Positions 45,162-53,703 of a stretch of 64,000 nt of DNA are shown in pieces. A program made the translations under genes and the position numbers. Each line of letters begins with the position of its first letter. Position 1 is the stretch's first letter. Under the pieces are notes generated by a model, which was not told where the DNA came from, ran no database searches, and saw only the letters and a list, made by a program, of their open reading frames with translations. Location: positions 79,284-143,283 of the forward strand of contig DISZ01000004.1 in assembly GCA_002422085.1 (NCBI GenBank), read 5' to 3'. The stretch is from Rhodobacteraceae bacterium UBA6197 (GTDB lineage: Bacteria > Pseudomonadota > Alphaproteobacteria > Rhodobacterales > Rhodobacteraceae).

Positions 45162-46222
45162 GCGGCATCCTCCGCGGCAAATCCCATGATCTTGTGTGCG
45201 GCGATTTCGACTGCGACCGCGTCGCCCAGCTGCGGCAAGCCGGCGGCGGCATCCGTGATCTGCAGATCGACCAGCACCTGTCCGGCACCCAGATCGACAA
45301 TGATCCGCGCCACGCTGCCGTGATAGAACACCTCGGCGACCTTGCCGCGCAACAGGTTGGAGCCGTTCGCGTCGCCGCGCAGCAGCCGCGCCTTTTCGGG
45401 CCGAAAGCCGAAGGTCCGCGCCCCGGGCAGGATCGACTGCGGGTCGATGGTCAGCGGCTGGCCATGGCAGGCAATCCGGCCGTTCTCGATACGCGAGGCG
45501 AACAGGTTGGTCGTGCCGATGAAATCGGCGATGTAGGGGCTGCCGGGCAGGTCATAAAGGCTTTGCGGCGCGCCGTCCTGCACGATCCGGCCAGCCCGCA
45601 TCACGATCACCCGGTCCGACATGGTCAGCGCCTCGGTCTGGTCGTGGGTCACCATGATGAAGGTCAGGCCGACCTTCTGGTGCAGATGGCGCAATTCGAC
45701 CTGCATCGCCTCGCGCAGGTTGGCGTCCAGCGCCGACAGGGGCTCGTCCAGCAGCAGCACCTTGGGTTGGCGCACGATGGCGCGGGCCAGCGCCACGCGC
45801 TGCTGCTGGCCACCGGAAAGCTGATGCGGCGCCGCGCCGGCCTTGTCGGCCAGTCCAACGAGGTCAAGCACCTCGAGCACCCTGGTTTCGACCTCGCGTT
45901 TCGGGGTGCCCGCCACTTTCAGGCCGTAACCGACGTTCTTGCCGACGCTCATGTGCGGAAACAGGGCATAGTCCTGAAACAGCATGTTGACCGCCCGCCG
46001 GTTCGGCGGCAGATCGGTCACATCCTCGCCGTCCAGCCAGATCTGGCCCGCGGTCGGTTCTTCGAAGCCGCCGATCATCCGCAGCAAGGTGGACTTGCCG
46101 CAACCCGATGGCCCGAGCAGGGTCAGAAACTCGCCTTTGCGAACGCTCAGCGACACGTCGTCAACGCCAATGACGCTGCCGAAATGCTTGGACAACCCGT
46201 CCAGACGGATGATGTTGGTCAT
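45158..46222 (-). CDS. Polyamine-type ABC transporter ATP-binding protein
   Basis: PotA-like ATPase of 354 residues: Walker A GPSGCGKSTLLRMIG, signature LSGGQQQRVALARAI, Walker B VLLLDEPLSALDA, C-terminal TOBE domain. Start ATG 46222 (MTNIIRLDGLSKHFG) with AGGAGAG upstream; 43 further codons are open before it but include the intergenic hairpin. Confidence 0.93.
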   Translation of the reverse strand: MTNIIRLDGLSKHFGSVIGVDDVSLSVRKGEFLTLLGPSGCGKSTLLRMIGGFEEPTAGQIWLDGEDVTDLPPNRRAVNMLFQDYALFPHMSVGKNVGYGLKVAGTPKREVETRVLEVLDLVGLADKAGAAPHQLSGGQQQRVALARAIVRQPKVLLLDEPLSALDANLREAMQVELRHLHQKVGLTFIMVTHDQTEALTMSDRVIVMRAGRIVQDGAPQSLYDLPGSPYIADFIGTTNLFASRIENGRIACHGQPLTIDPQSILPGARTFGFRPEKARLLRGDANGSNLLRGKVAEVFYHGSVARIIVDLGAGQVLVDLQITDAAAGLPQLGDAVAVEIAAHKIMGFAAEDAA

Positions 46223-46248
46223 CTTTCTTCTCTCCTGGTGCAGGGAAT

Positions 46249-46278
46249 GAGGCCGGCGGCACGGGCGCCGCCAGCCTC
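46249..46278 (-). terminator. Intercistronic stem-loop after the binding-protein gene
   Basis: GAGGCCGGCGGC and GCCGCCAGCCTC form a 12-bp stem (one position becomes a G-U pair in the RNA) with a 6-nt loop, between the binding-protein stop and the ATPase start. No U-run. Likely a partial terminator or 3'-stabilising hairpin that raises binding-protein output, as at 10850-10871. Confidence 0.55.
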
Positions 46279-46284
46279 GGCCGG

Positions 46285-47340
46285 TCATTGCGATTTGACG
46301 GCGTTCCAGGCGTTGGCGTAGACGTTCAGACGCGGCCCGAGGTTTTCCCACAGCAGCAGGCTGTCAAGATAGGCGGGGTCATCTTGATGCAGCGCGGCAT
46401 ATTGTTCCGGCGTCATGCAGGCCTTGGCCGCAACCGGGTTCGCGGCCGAATAGCCGGTAATCGCCGACATCCCGCATTGACCTTCCTCGCTGATCGCCAT
46501 TTCAAGAAACTTGTAGGCGCAATCCTCGTTCGGGGTGTCTTTGACGATCATCCAGTTGTCCACCCAGCCCTCGGCATTCTCGGTCGGGATGAATTCCCTG
46601 ACGTCGACGCCTTCGGCCTTCAACAGGCCCGACTGATAGCCGGCCCAGGTGTTGGAGATCCAGATCTCGCCCGATTTGTAAAGATCGACCAGCTCGCCCG
46701 CCGTGGACCAGTATTTGCGGATCAGCGGCTTTTGCGCCAGCAGCTTGGCCTGCGCCGCCGCGATCTGTTCGTCGCTGAGGTTATAGATGTCCATATCGCC
46801 GTTCAGCCGCGCCGCGACATAGATTGCGCTTTTGTCATCCCAAAGCGAGACATGGCCGGTCAGCTCCGGGTCCCAAAGGGCGGCAATCGAGGTCGGCGGC
46901 GTCGGGAACTTGTCCGCCAGATACATGAACGCGATCGCGCCCCAGGAAAACGGCACGCCGAAAACCTTGCCATCGGCATTGATGCCTTCGGCGCTGCGGA
47001 ACTTGTCGTAAACCTCGCCCCAGCGCGACAGGCGCGCGGTGTCGATCGGCTGCACGAAGCCGGCCGCGATCAGCGGCGCGGTGCTGTCGATGGCGGGCGA
47101 CACCAGGTCGAACACGCCGCCGCCCGCCGCCAGTTTGGGGGCGAAGTCGTCGTTTGATCCGACATAGGTGGCGCTGACCTTGCAGCCGGACGCCGCTTCG
47201 AACGGGGCGATGAAGCTGGTGTCGGCATAGCCTTCCCAAGTCAGGATGTTCAACTCGCCTTCAGCCAGCACCGGCGCGCCGCTGCCCGCAAGCGCCACCA
47301 CCGCGGCGATGGCGCCGGTCAGTTTGTTCTTGATCGTCAT
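46285..47340 (-). CDS. Polyamine-type ABC transporter substrate-binding protein
   Basis: Periplasmic binding protein of 351 residues with a signal peptide (MTIKNKLTGAIAAVVALAGS, cleavage after PVLA). The mature start EGELNILTWEGYADTSFIAP is typical of the PotD/PotF family. It differs clearly from the other PotD-like protein (31266-32291), so the two importers probably take different amines. Its ATG overlaps the regulator's stop by 4 nt, unusual for a binding protein and suggesting that regulator and transporter are made from one message. Confidence 0.92.
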   Translation of the reverse strand: MTIKNKLTGAIAAVVALAGSGAPVLAEGELNILTWEGYADTSFIAPFEAASGCKVSATYVGSNDDFAPKLAAGGGVFDLVSPAIDSTAPLIAAGFVQPIDTARLSRWGEVYDKFRSAEGINADGKVFGVPFSWGAIAFMYLADKFPTPPTSIAALWDPELTGHVSLWDDKSAIYVAARLNGDMDIYNLSDEQIAAAQAKLLAQKPLIRKYWSTAGELVDLYKSGEIWISNTWAGYQSGLLKAEGVDVREFIPTENAEGWVDNWMIVKDTPNEDCAYKFLEMAISEEGQCGMSAITGYSAANPVAAKACMTPEQYAALHQDDPAYLDSLLLWENLGPRLNVYANAWNAVKSQ

Positions 47341-48764
47341 GTCGTGTTTCCTCGCTTGTTGGTGGTTGAATCGGGCTGTGCGGCATCCGGCTGTTCGGCC
47401 GTTTTTCGCACGATCGTCCCGATATTCACGCCCAGGGCCTTGGCGGCCTTTCTCTTGCTTCCGTGAATTCTGATGGCCTTGTCGATCAGCGCACTTTCAT
47501 AGCGGCGCAGTTCAGACCTGAGGTCGAACATCGCCCCCGCTGGCAAGGCGCCGTCTCCGGCGGTGCCCGGAATATCCATCGGCGCCAGCAGGTCGGCAAA
47601 TATGGCTTCGATGCTTTCGGCATCATCGACGAAGATCGCGGCCTTTTGCACGATGTTCACCAACTCTCGGATATTGCCGGGAAAGCTGTAGTCCTCGAGC
47701 AAATCGCGATAGCGCGCGGGCAGGATCATCGGGGTCCGGCGACGCTGGTTGAAGGTCTGCAAGAAGCGATCCGTCAGGTGGCCGATCAGCGCCGGCATGT
47801 CCCGCAATGGCGGCACGGTCAACACGATCACCGCCAGCCGGAAATAAAGATCGGCGCGGAACCGACCCTCGCGCACCATCTGCCGCAGGTCGCGGTTGGT
47901 GGCGGCAATCACCCGCACATTGGCAAGCCGGCTTTGAAGCCCGCCGATCCGCATCGCGAGGCCATCTTCCAGGAACCCCAGCAGTCTGGCCTGTGCCCCC
48001 AGCGGGATTTCCCCCACCTCGTCAAGAAACAAGGTTCCGCCCTCGGCCTGTTCCAGAAGGCCCGGGCGCAAGTCGCCATCCGGTCCTTTTTCCTGCCCGA
48101 ACAGCGCCTCGTCGAAACGCCCCTCCGGGTAAGAGGCACAGTTCACCACGATGAAAGGATCACGCGCATCGGCGACACTGGCATGCAAGAACCGCGCCAC
48201 CTCGGATTTTCCGACGCCGGATTCGCCGGTAATCAGAAGGCGCATGCCTTCCCGCGTGGCGCGTTCGCCGCGCGACAGCATCTGGTGCAATGCCGGGCAA
48301 AGACGCCGCTGGCTGGCAAAATCGGGCCGGGTGCGGTTGGCGGACAGGAACCTGACATTGCCGCCAGAACCGACGCCCCCCGCACGTTCCCGGCGATGAC
48401 GGATGATTTCGACATCGCGCAGGGTGATGATTTCTGGAGCTGTTCGCGCGGCGCCGTGGTGCGCGGTCGCCATGATCAGCGGCCCGCCGCGTGGCCGGAA
48501 CACCACATCCCGGCGCCGCGGCCCGTCACCCGCAGACAGCAGATCGTTCCATTCGGCAATTTCGGGCAGCAAGGACCCGGCCTGTTGCCCGACAATGGCC
48601 GCGGGCAGATCGAGAATGCGGCAGGCCTCGGAATTCGCGCTGACGATCACGCCGTCGGGCGACAGGCACAACAGGCCGTCGTCCAGAAGATCCAGTCGCG
48701 CGGCGGCCTCTGCGGCGGTCGTTGCACCAAAAAGCGGGTGCTCGGGCCAAATTGCGTGCGTCAT
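47337..48764 (-). CDS. NtrC-like AAA+ regulator without GAFTGA
   Basis: Regulator of 475 residues: an N-terminal PAS-like domain (about 25-115), an AAA+ domain with Walker A GESGVGKSEVARF (180-187) and Walker B GTLFLDEVGE (about 243-252), the arginine-rich sensor segment GRFRADLYFRL, and a C-terminal Fis-type HTH (GSKRKAAKALGVNIGTI). The sigma-54 contact loop is not GAFTGA: where other family members read EKGAFTGA this one reads FGQEKGPDGDLRPG (about 223-235). Like TyrR or the NtrC of Rhodobacter it may therefore act without sigma-54. ATG 48764 overlaps the upstream PAS gene. It probably controls the adjoining transporter. Confidence 0.87.
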   Translation of the reverse strand: MTHAIWPEHPLFGATTAAEAAARLDLLDDGLLCLSPDGVIVSANSEACRILDLPAAIVGQQAGSLLPEIAEWNDLLSAGDGPRRRDVVFRPRGGPLIMATAHHGAARTAPEIITLRDVEIIRHRRERAGGVGSGGNVRFLSANRTRPDFASQRRLCPALHQMLSRGERATREGMRLLITGESGVGKSEVARFLHASVADARDPFIVVNCASYPEGRFDEALFGQEKGPDGDLRPGLLEQAEGGTLFLDEVGEIPLGAQARLLGFLEDGLAMRIGGLQSRLANVRVIAATNRDLRQMVREGRFRADLYFRLAVIVLTVPPLRDMPALIGHLTDRFLQTFNQRRRTPMILPARYRDLLEDYSFPGNIRELVNIVQKAAIFVDDAESIEAIFADLLAPMDIPGTAGDGALPAGAMFDLRSELRRYESALIDKAIRIHGSKRKAAKALGVNIGTIVRKTAEQPDAAQPDSTTNKRGNTT

Positions 48765-49594
48765 GGTGCGCCCCCTCCGGCGCTGCGGCCGGGTCCAAGA
48801 ATGGCGCCGCCACCGGCGCGGGGCACCACCGACCATTCAAAGCCGGCGTCGTCAGTCAGGCTGGCCTCTGGCCCCCCGGCCACCACCGCGGCAAGCAGAC
48901 GTGCCCGCCTGCCAGAGGCCGCGCCGGCCTCGCCGGGCATCAGCAGATCCGCCGCCGGCTGCCCGAGGCAGTCATCCATCGACCGGCGAAAGGCATCCGC
49001 AGCGGCCAGATTGACCACCTGAACGCGCTGATCGGCGCTGAGCGCCACCAGCGGCGCCTCGACGGCTGACAGCAGCGCCAGCGCGGCATCCAGCCGCCGC
49101 TGCAATTCGATTTCGCGGCGCCGGTGTTTGCCCACGTCGCGCACGATCCCGAACATCCGCAGCAAACGGCCGCCCTCGACATGGCCGCGCACGTCGTTCT
49201 CGACGTGGATTTCGACGCCATCGTAGCGCCGGTCAAGCGCGGGGGCGGCGTCGACCTCAAAGCCGTTCGCCAGAAGGTTCAGCACGAATTCCTCGTTCTG
49301 CCGATTGCGCGGGAAGATTTCACGCACAGGGCGATCGGTGAAGGTTTGCCCGGCGTCCAGCAGATAAAGCTGCGCCATCGCCGGGTTGGCGAACCGCCAG
49401 AACGGATCGTTGGCGAATACCTGGCGGACCACTTCGTGATCCGGGGCGGTCAGGTCAACGGGAATGCCGAATTCGATACACCAGCAGGCATCGCTGGAGG
49501 CAGAAAGAACGCCTGAAAGAATGCGTTTTTCGACATCTCCGGGCAGGGCCCGGTCGTTTTTGATAAGATCTTTGGATGCGTGTGATTCGTTCAT
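48761..49594 (-). CDS. PAS-domain sensor protein paired with the NtrC-like regulator
   Basis: Soluble protein of 277 residues. Residues 25-150 look like a PAS domain with a C-terminal cap (WRFANPAMAQLYLL, REIFPRNRQNEEFV, MFGIVRDVGKHRRREIELQ). A coiled stretch follows, then a second PAS domain (ALLSAVEAPLVALSADQRVQ ... LGQPAADLLMP). No kinase, phosphatase or DNA-binding domain is visible. Its stop overlaps the regulator ATG by 4 nt, so the two are made together and presumably interact, the PAS protein sensing a small molecule for the AAA+ partner. That relationship is inference. Confidence 0.75.
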   Translation of the reverse strand: MNESHASKDLIKNDRALPGDVEKRILSGVLSASSDACWCIEFGIPVDLTAPDHEVVRQVFANDPFWRFANPAMAQLYLLDAGQTFTDRPVREIFPRNRQNEEFVLNLLANGFEVDAAPALDRRYDGVEIHVENDVRGHVEGGRLLRMFGIVRDVGKHRRREIELQRRLDAALALLSAVEAPLVALSADQRVQVVNLAAADAFRRSMDDCLGQPAADLLMPGEAGAASGRRARLLAAVVAGGPEASLTDDAGFEWSVVPRAGGGAILGPGRSAGGGAP

Positions 49595-49601
49595 GCATCA
49601 A

Positions 49602-49619
49602 TGCTGCGAAATTGCAGCA
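49602..49619. promoter_or_regulatory. Dyad just upstream of the PAS gene, possible operator
   Basis: TGCTGC-GAAATT-GCAGCA is a perfect 6-bp inverted repeat with a 6-bp centre, 8 bp before the PAS start codon (49594). Its position suggests a binding site for a dimeric regulator, perhaps autoregulatory. I found no convincing -24/-12 (GG-N10-GC) promoter next to it. Confidence 0.4.
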
Positions 49620-50046
49620 CCCCTTGCAAGTCCTGCTTTGGTGTGTGTCACAGGTCGGCTCAAACGAAAGGCCGGGGCCAGCGTGGTGGCTGGTGCCCGT
49701 GGTCTTGCCTGGGGCCGGGGGCGGTTGCGGGCCGGGGTGGCGGCGGGGCCTCTGGCCAAACATCGGCTCGGCCGTGTGCGACCTTGGCGCAGGCGCCGAT
49801 CGTGTCAGAGGGGCGGGCCGTGGTGGCGGGGCCGAATGCGGCGAAAGAGCCGGCCTTGGTGGATGGGCCGGCCTTGGCGGATAGGCCGGCCGTGGCGGCG
49901 GCGTCAACCTTGCCGGCGCCCATGGCCTCGGCCCCGGTCGGGGTCGGCCGCGCCACCATGCGGCCGCCGCCGATCACGCCCCGCACAAGGCCGAGGACGA
50001 CATTCGCGAAGCCGTGCCACGCGGGTGGCTGACAGCCCCGATCCTT
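49620..50046. other. GC-rich low-complexity region, no gene seen
   Basis: Contains imperfect repeats of GGCCGGCC/CTTGGCGG type (about 49850-49920) that give proline/arginine-rich translations on one strand and alanine/glycine-rich on the other. I see no real gene. It may hold the promoter of the PAS-regulator-transporter unit. Confidence 0.4.
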
Positions 50047-50826
50047 TCAGTTTTTGCCTGGGGTGCCCTTGGCACGGGCAAGGATGTTGTCCAACGCCGT
50101 CGTCAGCGCGGTCATGCCGCCCGCGGTGCGAAAGTCGGTGTGGACCTGTTCGTTCATCCCGCCCTCGGTGGCATGTGCGATCTGCAGGTCGCGCAGGCTA
50201 TCGGTGCTGGCGCGTAGCGTGTCGCCAAGATTACCGAACAGCCGCGCCATATAGGTCCGGGCTTCGCCCTGCGGCAGACCTTGCGCAACGGCCCAGTCCG
50301 CCGTCGCCTCGACGATGCCGAAATAGCTTGCCATCAGGGCGCTGAGCGCGACGTAGACATCAAAATCGGCAAGGTCGTGAACGGGCAACGCCACGCCAAG
50401 GGCGTTGAACAGGTCAATGGCCCAAGGTTCCGGCGGGTGCACCGGGGTGGCATCGCTGCGGGTTCGGGCGAACGGCAGCGGAATCGCGCGAACCACCTGA
50501 CCCGCCCCGGTCCAGTCACGGATCGTTGCAATTGCAAGACCGGCGACAAGGCTGACAACCCGCTGGTCCTCGCGAAAGCGCAGCGGGCGCAGCACCTCTT
50601 CGGCGATCTGCGGCCGCACGGCAAGAAACACGATATCCGCGCCGTCGAGGACCGCCTGATTGTCAGAGGCCACCGTCACGCCCGGCAGGGTCGCGGCAAG
50701 GTCTTGTGCCAGCGCGGCATTGCGCGGTGAAATCAGCACCGGCCAGTCTGCCAGTGCCGACCCTTTCAACCCGCTCAGCACGGCCGCTGTGATCGCGCCG
50801 GTGCCGATGAATCCCAGCTTGGTCAT
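50047..50826 (-). CDS. Pyrroline-5-carboxylate reductase-like protein
   Basis: ProC-like reductase of 259 residues: N-terminal NADP-binding GFIGTGAITAAVLSGL, DIVFLAVRPQIAEEVL, then SLVAGLAIATI and VRAIPLPFA. The usual ProC proline/asparagine phrase MPNTP is replaced by IPLPF, so the true substrate may be another cyclic imine or a related compound. The C-terminal helices end GGMNEQVHTDFRTAGGMTAL. ATG 50826 has GGAGG upstream. It follows the taurine-pyruvate aminotransferase gene on the same strand with a 53-nt gap. Confidence 0.8.
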   Translation of the reverse strand: MTKLGFIGTGAITAAVLSGLKGSALADWPVLISPRNAALAQDLAATLPGVTVASDNQAVLDGADIVFLAVRPQIAEEVLRPLRFREDQRVVSLVAGLAIATIRDWTGAGQVVRAIPLPFARTRSDATPVHPPEPWAIDLFNALGVALPVHDLADFDVYVALSALMASYFGIVEATADWAVAQGLPQGEARTYMARLFGNLGDTLRASTDSLRDLQIAHATEGGMNEQVHTDFRTAGGMTALTTALDNILARAKGTPGKN

Positions 50827-50879
50827 GGTTCCTCCGTCAGCAGTGGACGGGCCGCAAGGCGCCGCCCCGATGCCCTGTT

Positions 50880-52253
50880 TCAGCGAAAGACGCGGGTCAA
50901 CGCCACGTCGATCGCGCCGGTGATCCGGTCGATATCATCGGCGGTGGCGATCAGCGCGGGCGACAGGCAAAGCGTGTTGTTGAAGCCCGGCACCGAGCGG
51001 TTGGTCGCCCCGAGGATAACGCCCTGGGCACCACATTCCGCAATCACCTGTTGCACCAGCTTTTCGGCCACCGGCTCTTTGCTCGCCCGGTCCGCCACCA
51101 GCTCGGCCCCAAGAAACAACCCCTTGCCGCGCACATCGCCGATGACCTTGTGCTTTTCCATCAGCGCCGACAGGTTCGCAAGGCAGCGCGCGCCCATGTT
51201 CACCGTATTCTCGATCAGCCCCTCGTCCTCGATGATGCGCATGTTCTCGAGCGCGGCGGCCGGGCCCGCGGTGCAGCCCCCGAAGGTTGAAATGTCGCGG
51301 AAATAGCTCATCGGGTCGGCGGCATCGTCCTTGAACATGTCGAAGACGCACTCTGTGGTGACGGTGCAGGAAATTGCCGCATACCCCGAGGCCACCCCCT
51401 TGGCCATGGTCACGAAATCCGGCTGGATGCCGTAATGCTGATAGCCGAACCAGCTTCCGGTGCGGCCCATGCCGCAGACGACCTCGTCGATATGCAGCAA
51501 GATATCGTATTTCCGGCAGATCTCTTGAACACGCGCCCAATATCCCTCGGGCGGCACGATGACGCCGCCACCGGCGGTGATCGGTTCCAGCACGAGCGCG
51601 CCCACGGTATCGGCCCCCTCGCGCAAGATCACCTCTTCGATGGCATCCGCCGCGCGCTGACCATAGTCTTCGACATCCCATTGCTTGCGGTATTCAAGGC
51701 AATGCGGGATGCGCACGAACCCATCGGGGAACGGGCCATACATCTGCGCGCGTTCATCTTGCCCCGACGTGGCCAGCGTGGCGATGGTGGTGCCGTGATA
51801 GTCGCGGTCGCGGTAAAGGATCTTCCACTTCTTGCCGCCATGGTGACGATGCGCCAACTGGCGCACCATCTTGTAGACCTTTTCGTTCGCCTCCGACCCC
51901 GAGTTGGAATAGTAGACCCGCGTCATGCCGGGCATCTTCGCGATCAGCTTTTCGGCGAAAATCGCGCCCGGAACCGTGCCCGCGGCACCCGCAAAGTAGT
52001 TCATCTTCAGCAACTGGTCATAGACCGCCTTGGCGATGCTTTCGCGGCCATAGCCGACGTTCACCGTCCAGACCCCGCCCGAGACGGCGTCGATGAATTC
52101 CTTGCCCTTCGCATCCCAGACGCGCAGGCCCTTGCCCTCGACGATCACCCGCGGATCGCCGGTCTCGAAGGCCCGGTGCTGTGTCAGATGGTGCCATACA
52201 TGGGCGCGGTCGGCCTCGACCACGTGGCTTAGATCGTTGGTTTTCAGGGTCAT
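50880..52253 (-). CDS. tpa: Taurine-pyruvate aminotransferase
   Basis: Class III aminotransferase of 457 residues that transfers the amino group of taurine (or a similar amine) to pyruvate, giving sulfoacetaldehyde and alanine. The N-terminal phrase LSHVVEADRAHVWHHLTQHR and the run VSGGVWTVNVGYGRESIA are what I know from Tpa enzymes. Further motifs: SGSEANEKVYKMVRQ, DIEVV-like LLHIDEVVCGMGRTGSWF, and the PLP lysine in FVTMAKGVASGYAAIS. ATG 52253 is the family start. No sulfoacetaldehyde acetyltransferase (xsc) gene lies in the window, although Pta and acetate kinase are at 60-63 kb. A related amine is an alternative substrate. Confidence 0.8.
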   Translation of the reverse strand: MTLKTNDLSHVVEADRAHVWHHLTQHRAFETGDPRVIVEGKGLRVWDAKGKEFIDAVSGGVWTVNVGYGRESIAKAVYDQLLKMNYFAGAAGTVPGAIFAEKLIAKMPGMTRVYYSNSGSEANEKVYKMVRQLAHRHHGGKKWKILYRDRDYHGTTIATLATSGQDERAQMYGPFPDGFVRIPHCLEYRKQWDVEDYGQRAADAIEEVILREGADTVGALVLEPITAGGGVIVPPEGYWARVQEICRKYDILLHIDEVVCGMGRTGSWFGYQHYGIQPDFVTMAKGVASGYAAISCTVTTECVFDMFKDDAADPMSYFRDISTFGGCTAGPAAALENMRIIEDEGLIENTVNMGARCLANLSALMEKHKVIGDVRGKGLFLGAELVADRASKEPVAEKLVQQVIAECGAQGVILGATNRSVPGFNNTLCLSPALIATADDIDRITGAIDVALTRVFR

Positions 52254-52308
52254 GTCGTGCTCCGGGACTGGGGTTGGGCAGGGCAGGCGCAAGGTGGGGC
52301 AGGCGTTG

Positions 52309-52791
52309 GGCGACGGCGGGCGCGCCCGTGATCTCGACCAGAGAGCCGCAGATGAACGCGGCCTCGTGCGAGGCAGGAACGGCAACCGGTGCGGCTACCT
52401 CCTCAGGCTTGCCGATGCGGCCATAGAGCACCGTTTTATCCAGATCGGCAATAGTGCAGCCCTGACGTTTTGCGCCGGCCTCAGGCGTCGGCGTGTGCAT
52501 GTCACCCGGGCAGACGGCGTGGACGCGCACCTTTCGCGGCGCGCAGGCGCGGTCGGGGATCTGGCTGAAACCGGCCACCGCCGCCTTGGAGACCTTGCCG
52601 GCACTGTGGTTCGGCGCCGGGCAAAGCCGCCGTTGCGAGGCGGTGTTGACGCATGCGCCGCCGCCCGCTGCGATCCCGTGCGGTTGCGCGGCTTGGCACG
52701 GGTGGACCGTCGCGTCGGTTTTGATCGCAATGGAAAGACGCCAATCCTCTGGCGTCAAGGCCAGCAGGTTCGCGCGAAGGGAGTGGTCGCC
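52309..52791 (-). pseudogene. Short-chain dehydrogenase remnant
   Basis: A minus-strand frame reads as the C-terminal two thirds of an SDR: LTPEDWRLSIAIKTDA, CVNTASQ, then SAGKVSKAAVAGFSQ, VRVHAVCPGDMHTP, YGRIGKPEEVAAPVA and AAFICGSLVEITGA. The N-terminal Rossmann half is missing or scrambled, and the catalytic tyrosine of YxxxK is replaced by glycine (HSAGKVSK), so it cannot be active. It lies just upstream of tpa on the same strand, so it may once have been part of that operon. The rest of 52254-53002 shows no other gene. Confidence 0.75.
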
Positions 52792-53002
52792 ATTTGCGCC
52801 GTTTTTCGCAGCGAGGGCGGTTCCCGGCGCCAGCATCGGCGCCGTCGCGGGCACGCGCCCCGGTTCGGGCGACGCGGCGCGGGAGGCCATACGAGCTACC
52901 CGGCCTGCCAAACGCGCCACGCCGCCTTGGCGTCTGGTTCCAAATCTTGCAAAACGCAAGGCATTGTCTAGTCTGGCTGACATCCCGAGGGGGCAAAGCC
53001 GG

Positions 53003-53605
53003 ATGCCTGCAAGAACGGAACACGACGCGCAGGTGCTTTCAGGCCTGATCGAGGGCAAGCGCGAGGCGTTTGAAATCGTCTATCGGCGGCACAACGCCTC
53101 GATGGTTCGCGTGGCCTCGGCGATCCTGCGCAACCGGGCCTCGGCCGAAGAGATCGCGCAGGAAACCTGGATCGCGGTGTTGCGCAATATTGGTGGTTTC
53201 GAGGGGCGGTCGTCATTGGCGGGATGGATCTTCACGATCTTGTCCAACAAGGCCAAAACCCGCGCAAAACGCGACGGGCTTAGCGTTTCGCTGGATACTT
53301 CGGCCGACGATTCCACATTTGACGACGCCTTCGATGGTCGTGGCCGCTGGCGCGATATGCCGGAACTCTGGGACGAGATGACACCCGAGCGGATCGTCGA
53401 TGGCCGGCAGATCCTTGCCTGTGTGGGCGATGCGATCGACGGCCTGCCCCCGGCGCAGCGCGCCGTTCTGGTCTTGCGCGGACAGCAGGATCTGGACGCC
53501 GAGGAAGTCTGCGCTATCCTCGGGATCACCGAAGGCAACATGCGCGTCCTGTTGCACCGCGCACGTTTGAGCCTGCGGCAGTCGCTTGATCGGATCGGCG
53601 GATGA
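53003..53605 (+). CDS. ECF-type RNA polymerase sigma factor
   Basis: Sigma-70 family ECF factor of 200 residues. Region 2: FEIVYRRHNASMVRVASAIL, AEEIAQETWIAVLRNIGGFE, SSLAGWIFTILSNKAKTRAK. Region 4 HTH: GLPPAQRAVLVLRGQQDLDA, EEVCAILGITEGNMRVLLHR. ATG 53003 is preceded by GAGGGGG; upstream residues in the same frame are not sigma-like. A zinc-finger anti-sigma gene follows 98 bp downstream, so the two most likely form a stress-responsive pair controlling the genes that follow. Confidence 0.92.
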   Translation: MPARTEHDAQVLSGLIEGKREAFEIVYRRHNASMVRVASAILRNRASAEEIAQETWIAVLRNIGGFEGRSSLAGWIFTILSNKAKTRAKRDGLSVSLDTSADDSTFDDAFDGRGRWRDMPELWDEMTPERIVDGRQILACVGDAIDGLPPAQRAVLVLRGQQDLDAEEVCAILGITEGNMRVLLHRARLSLRQSLDRIGG

Positions 53606-53643
53606 CCGTTTGGTGCATCGAGAGGAATTTTTTCGGGTGACCC

Positions 53644-53672
53644 TGTAACGAAGCGCGACCTGAGCGGTCCTG
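53644..53672 (+). promoter_or_regulatory. Candidate ECF-type promoter before the anti-sigma gene
   Basis: TGTAACG at 53644-53650, a 16-bp spacer, and GTCC at 53667-53670 resemble the TGTAAC...GTC elements used by several ECF sigma factors. It lies 32 bp before the anti-sigma ATG, between the sigma gene and its likely regulon. Speculative. Confidence 0.3.
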
Positions 53673-53703
53673 TCTTTGTGAAACACGACAAAGGACAAAG
53701 AAG

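Noticed and set aside
49455..49907. Proline-rich minus-strand protein
   Set aside because: Created by low-complexity GC repeats and overlaps the start of the PAS gene; no ribosome site.
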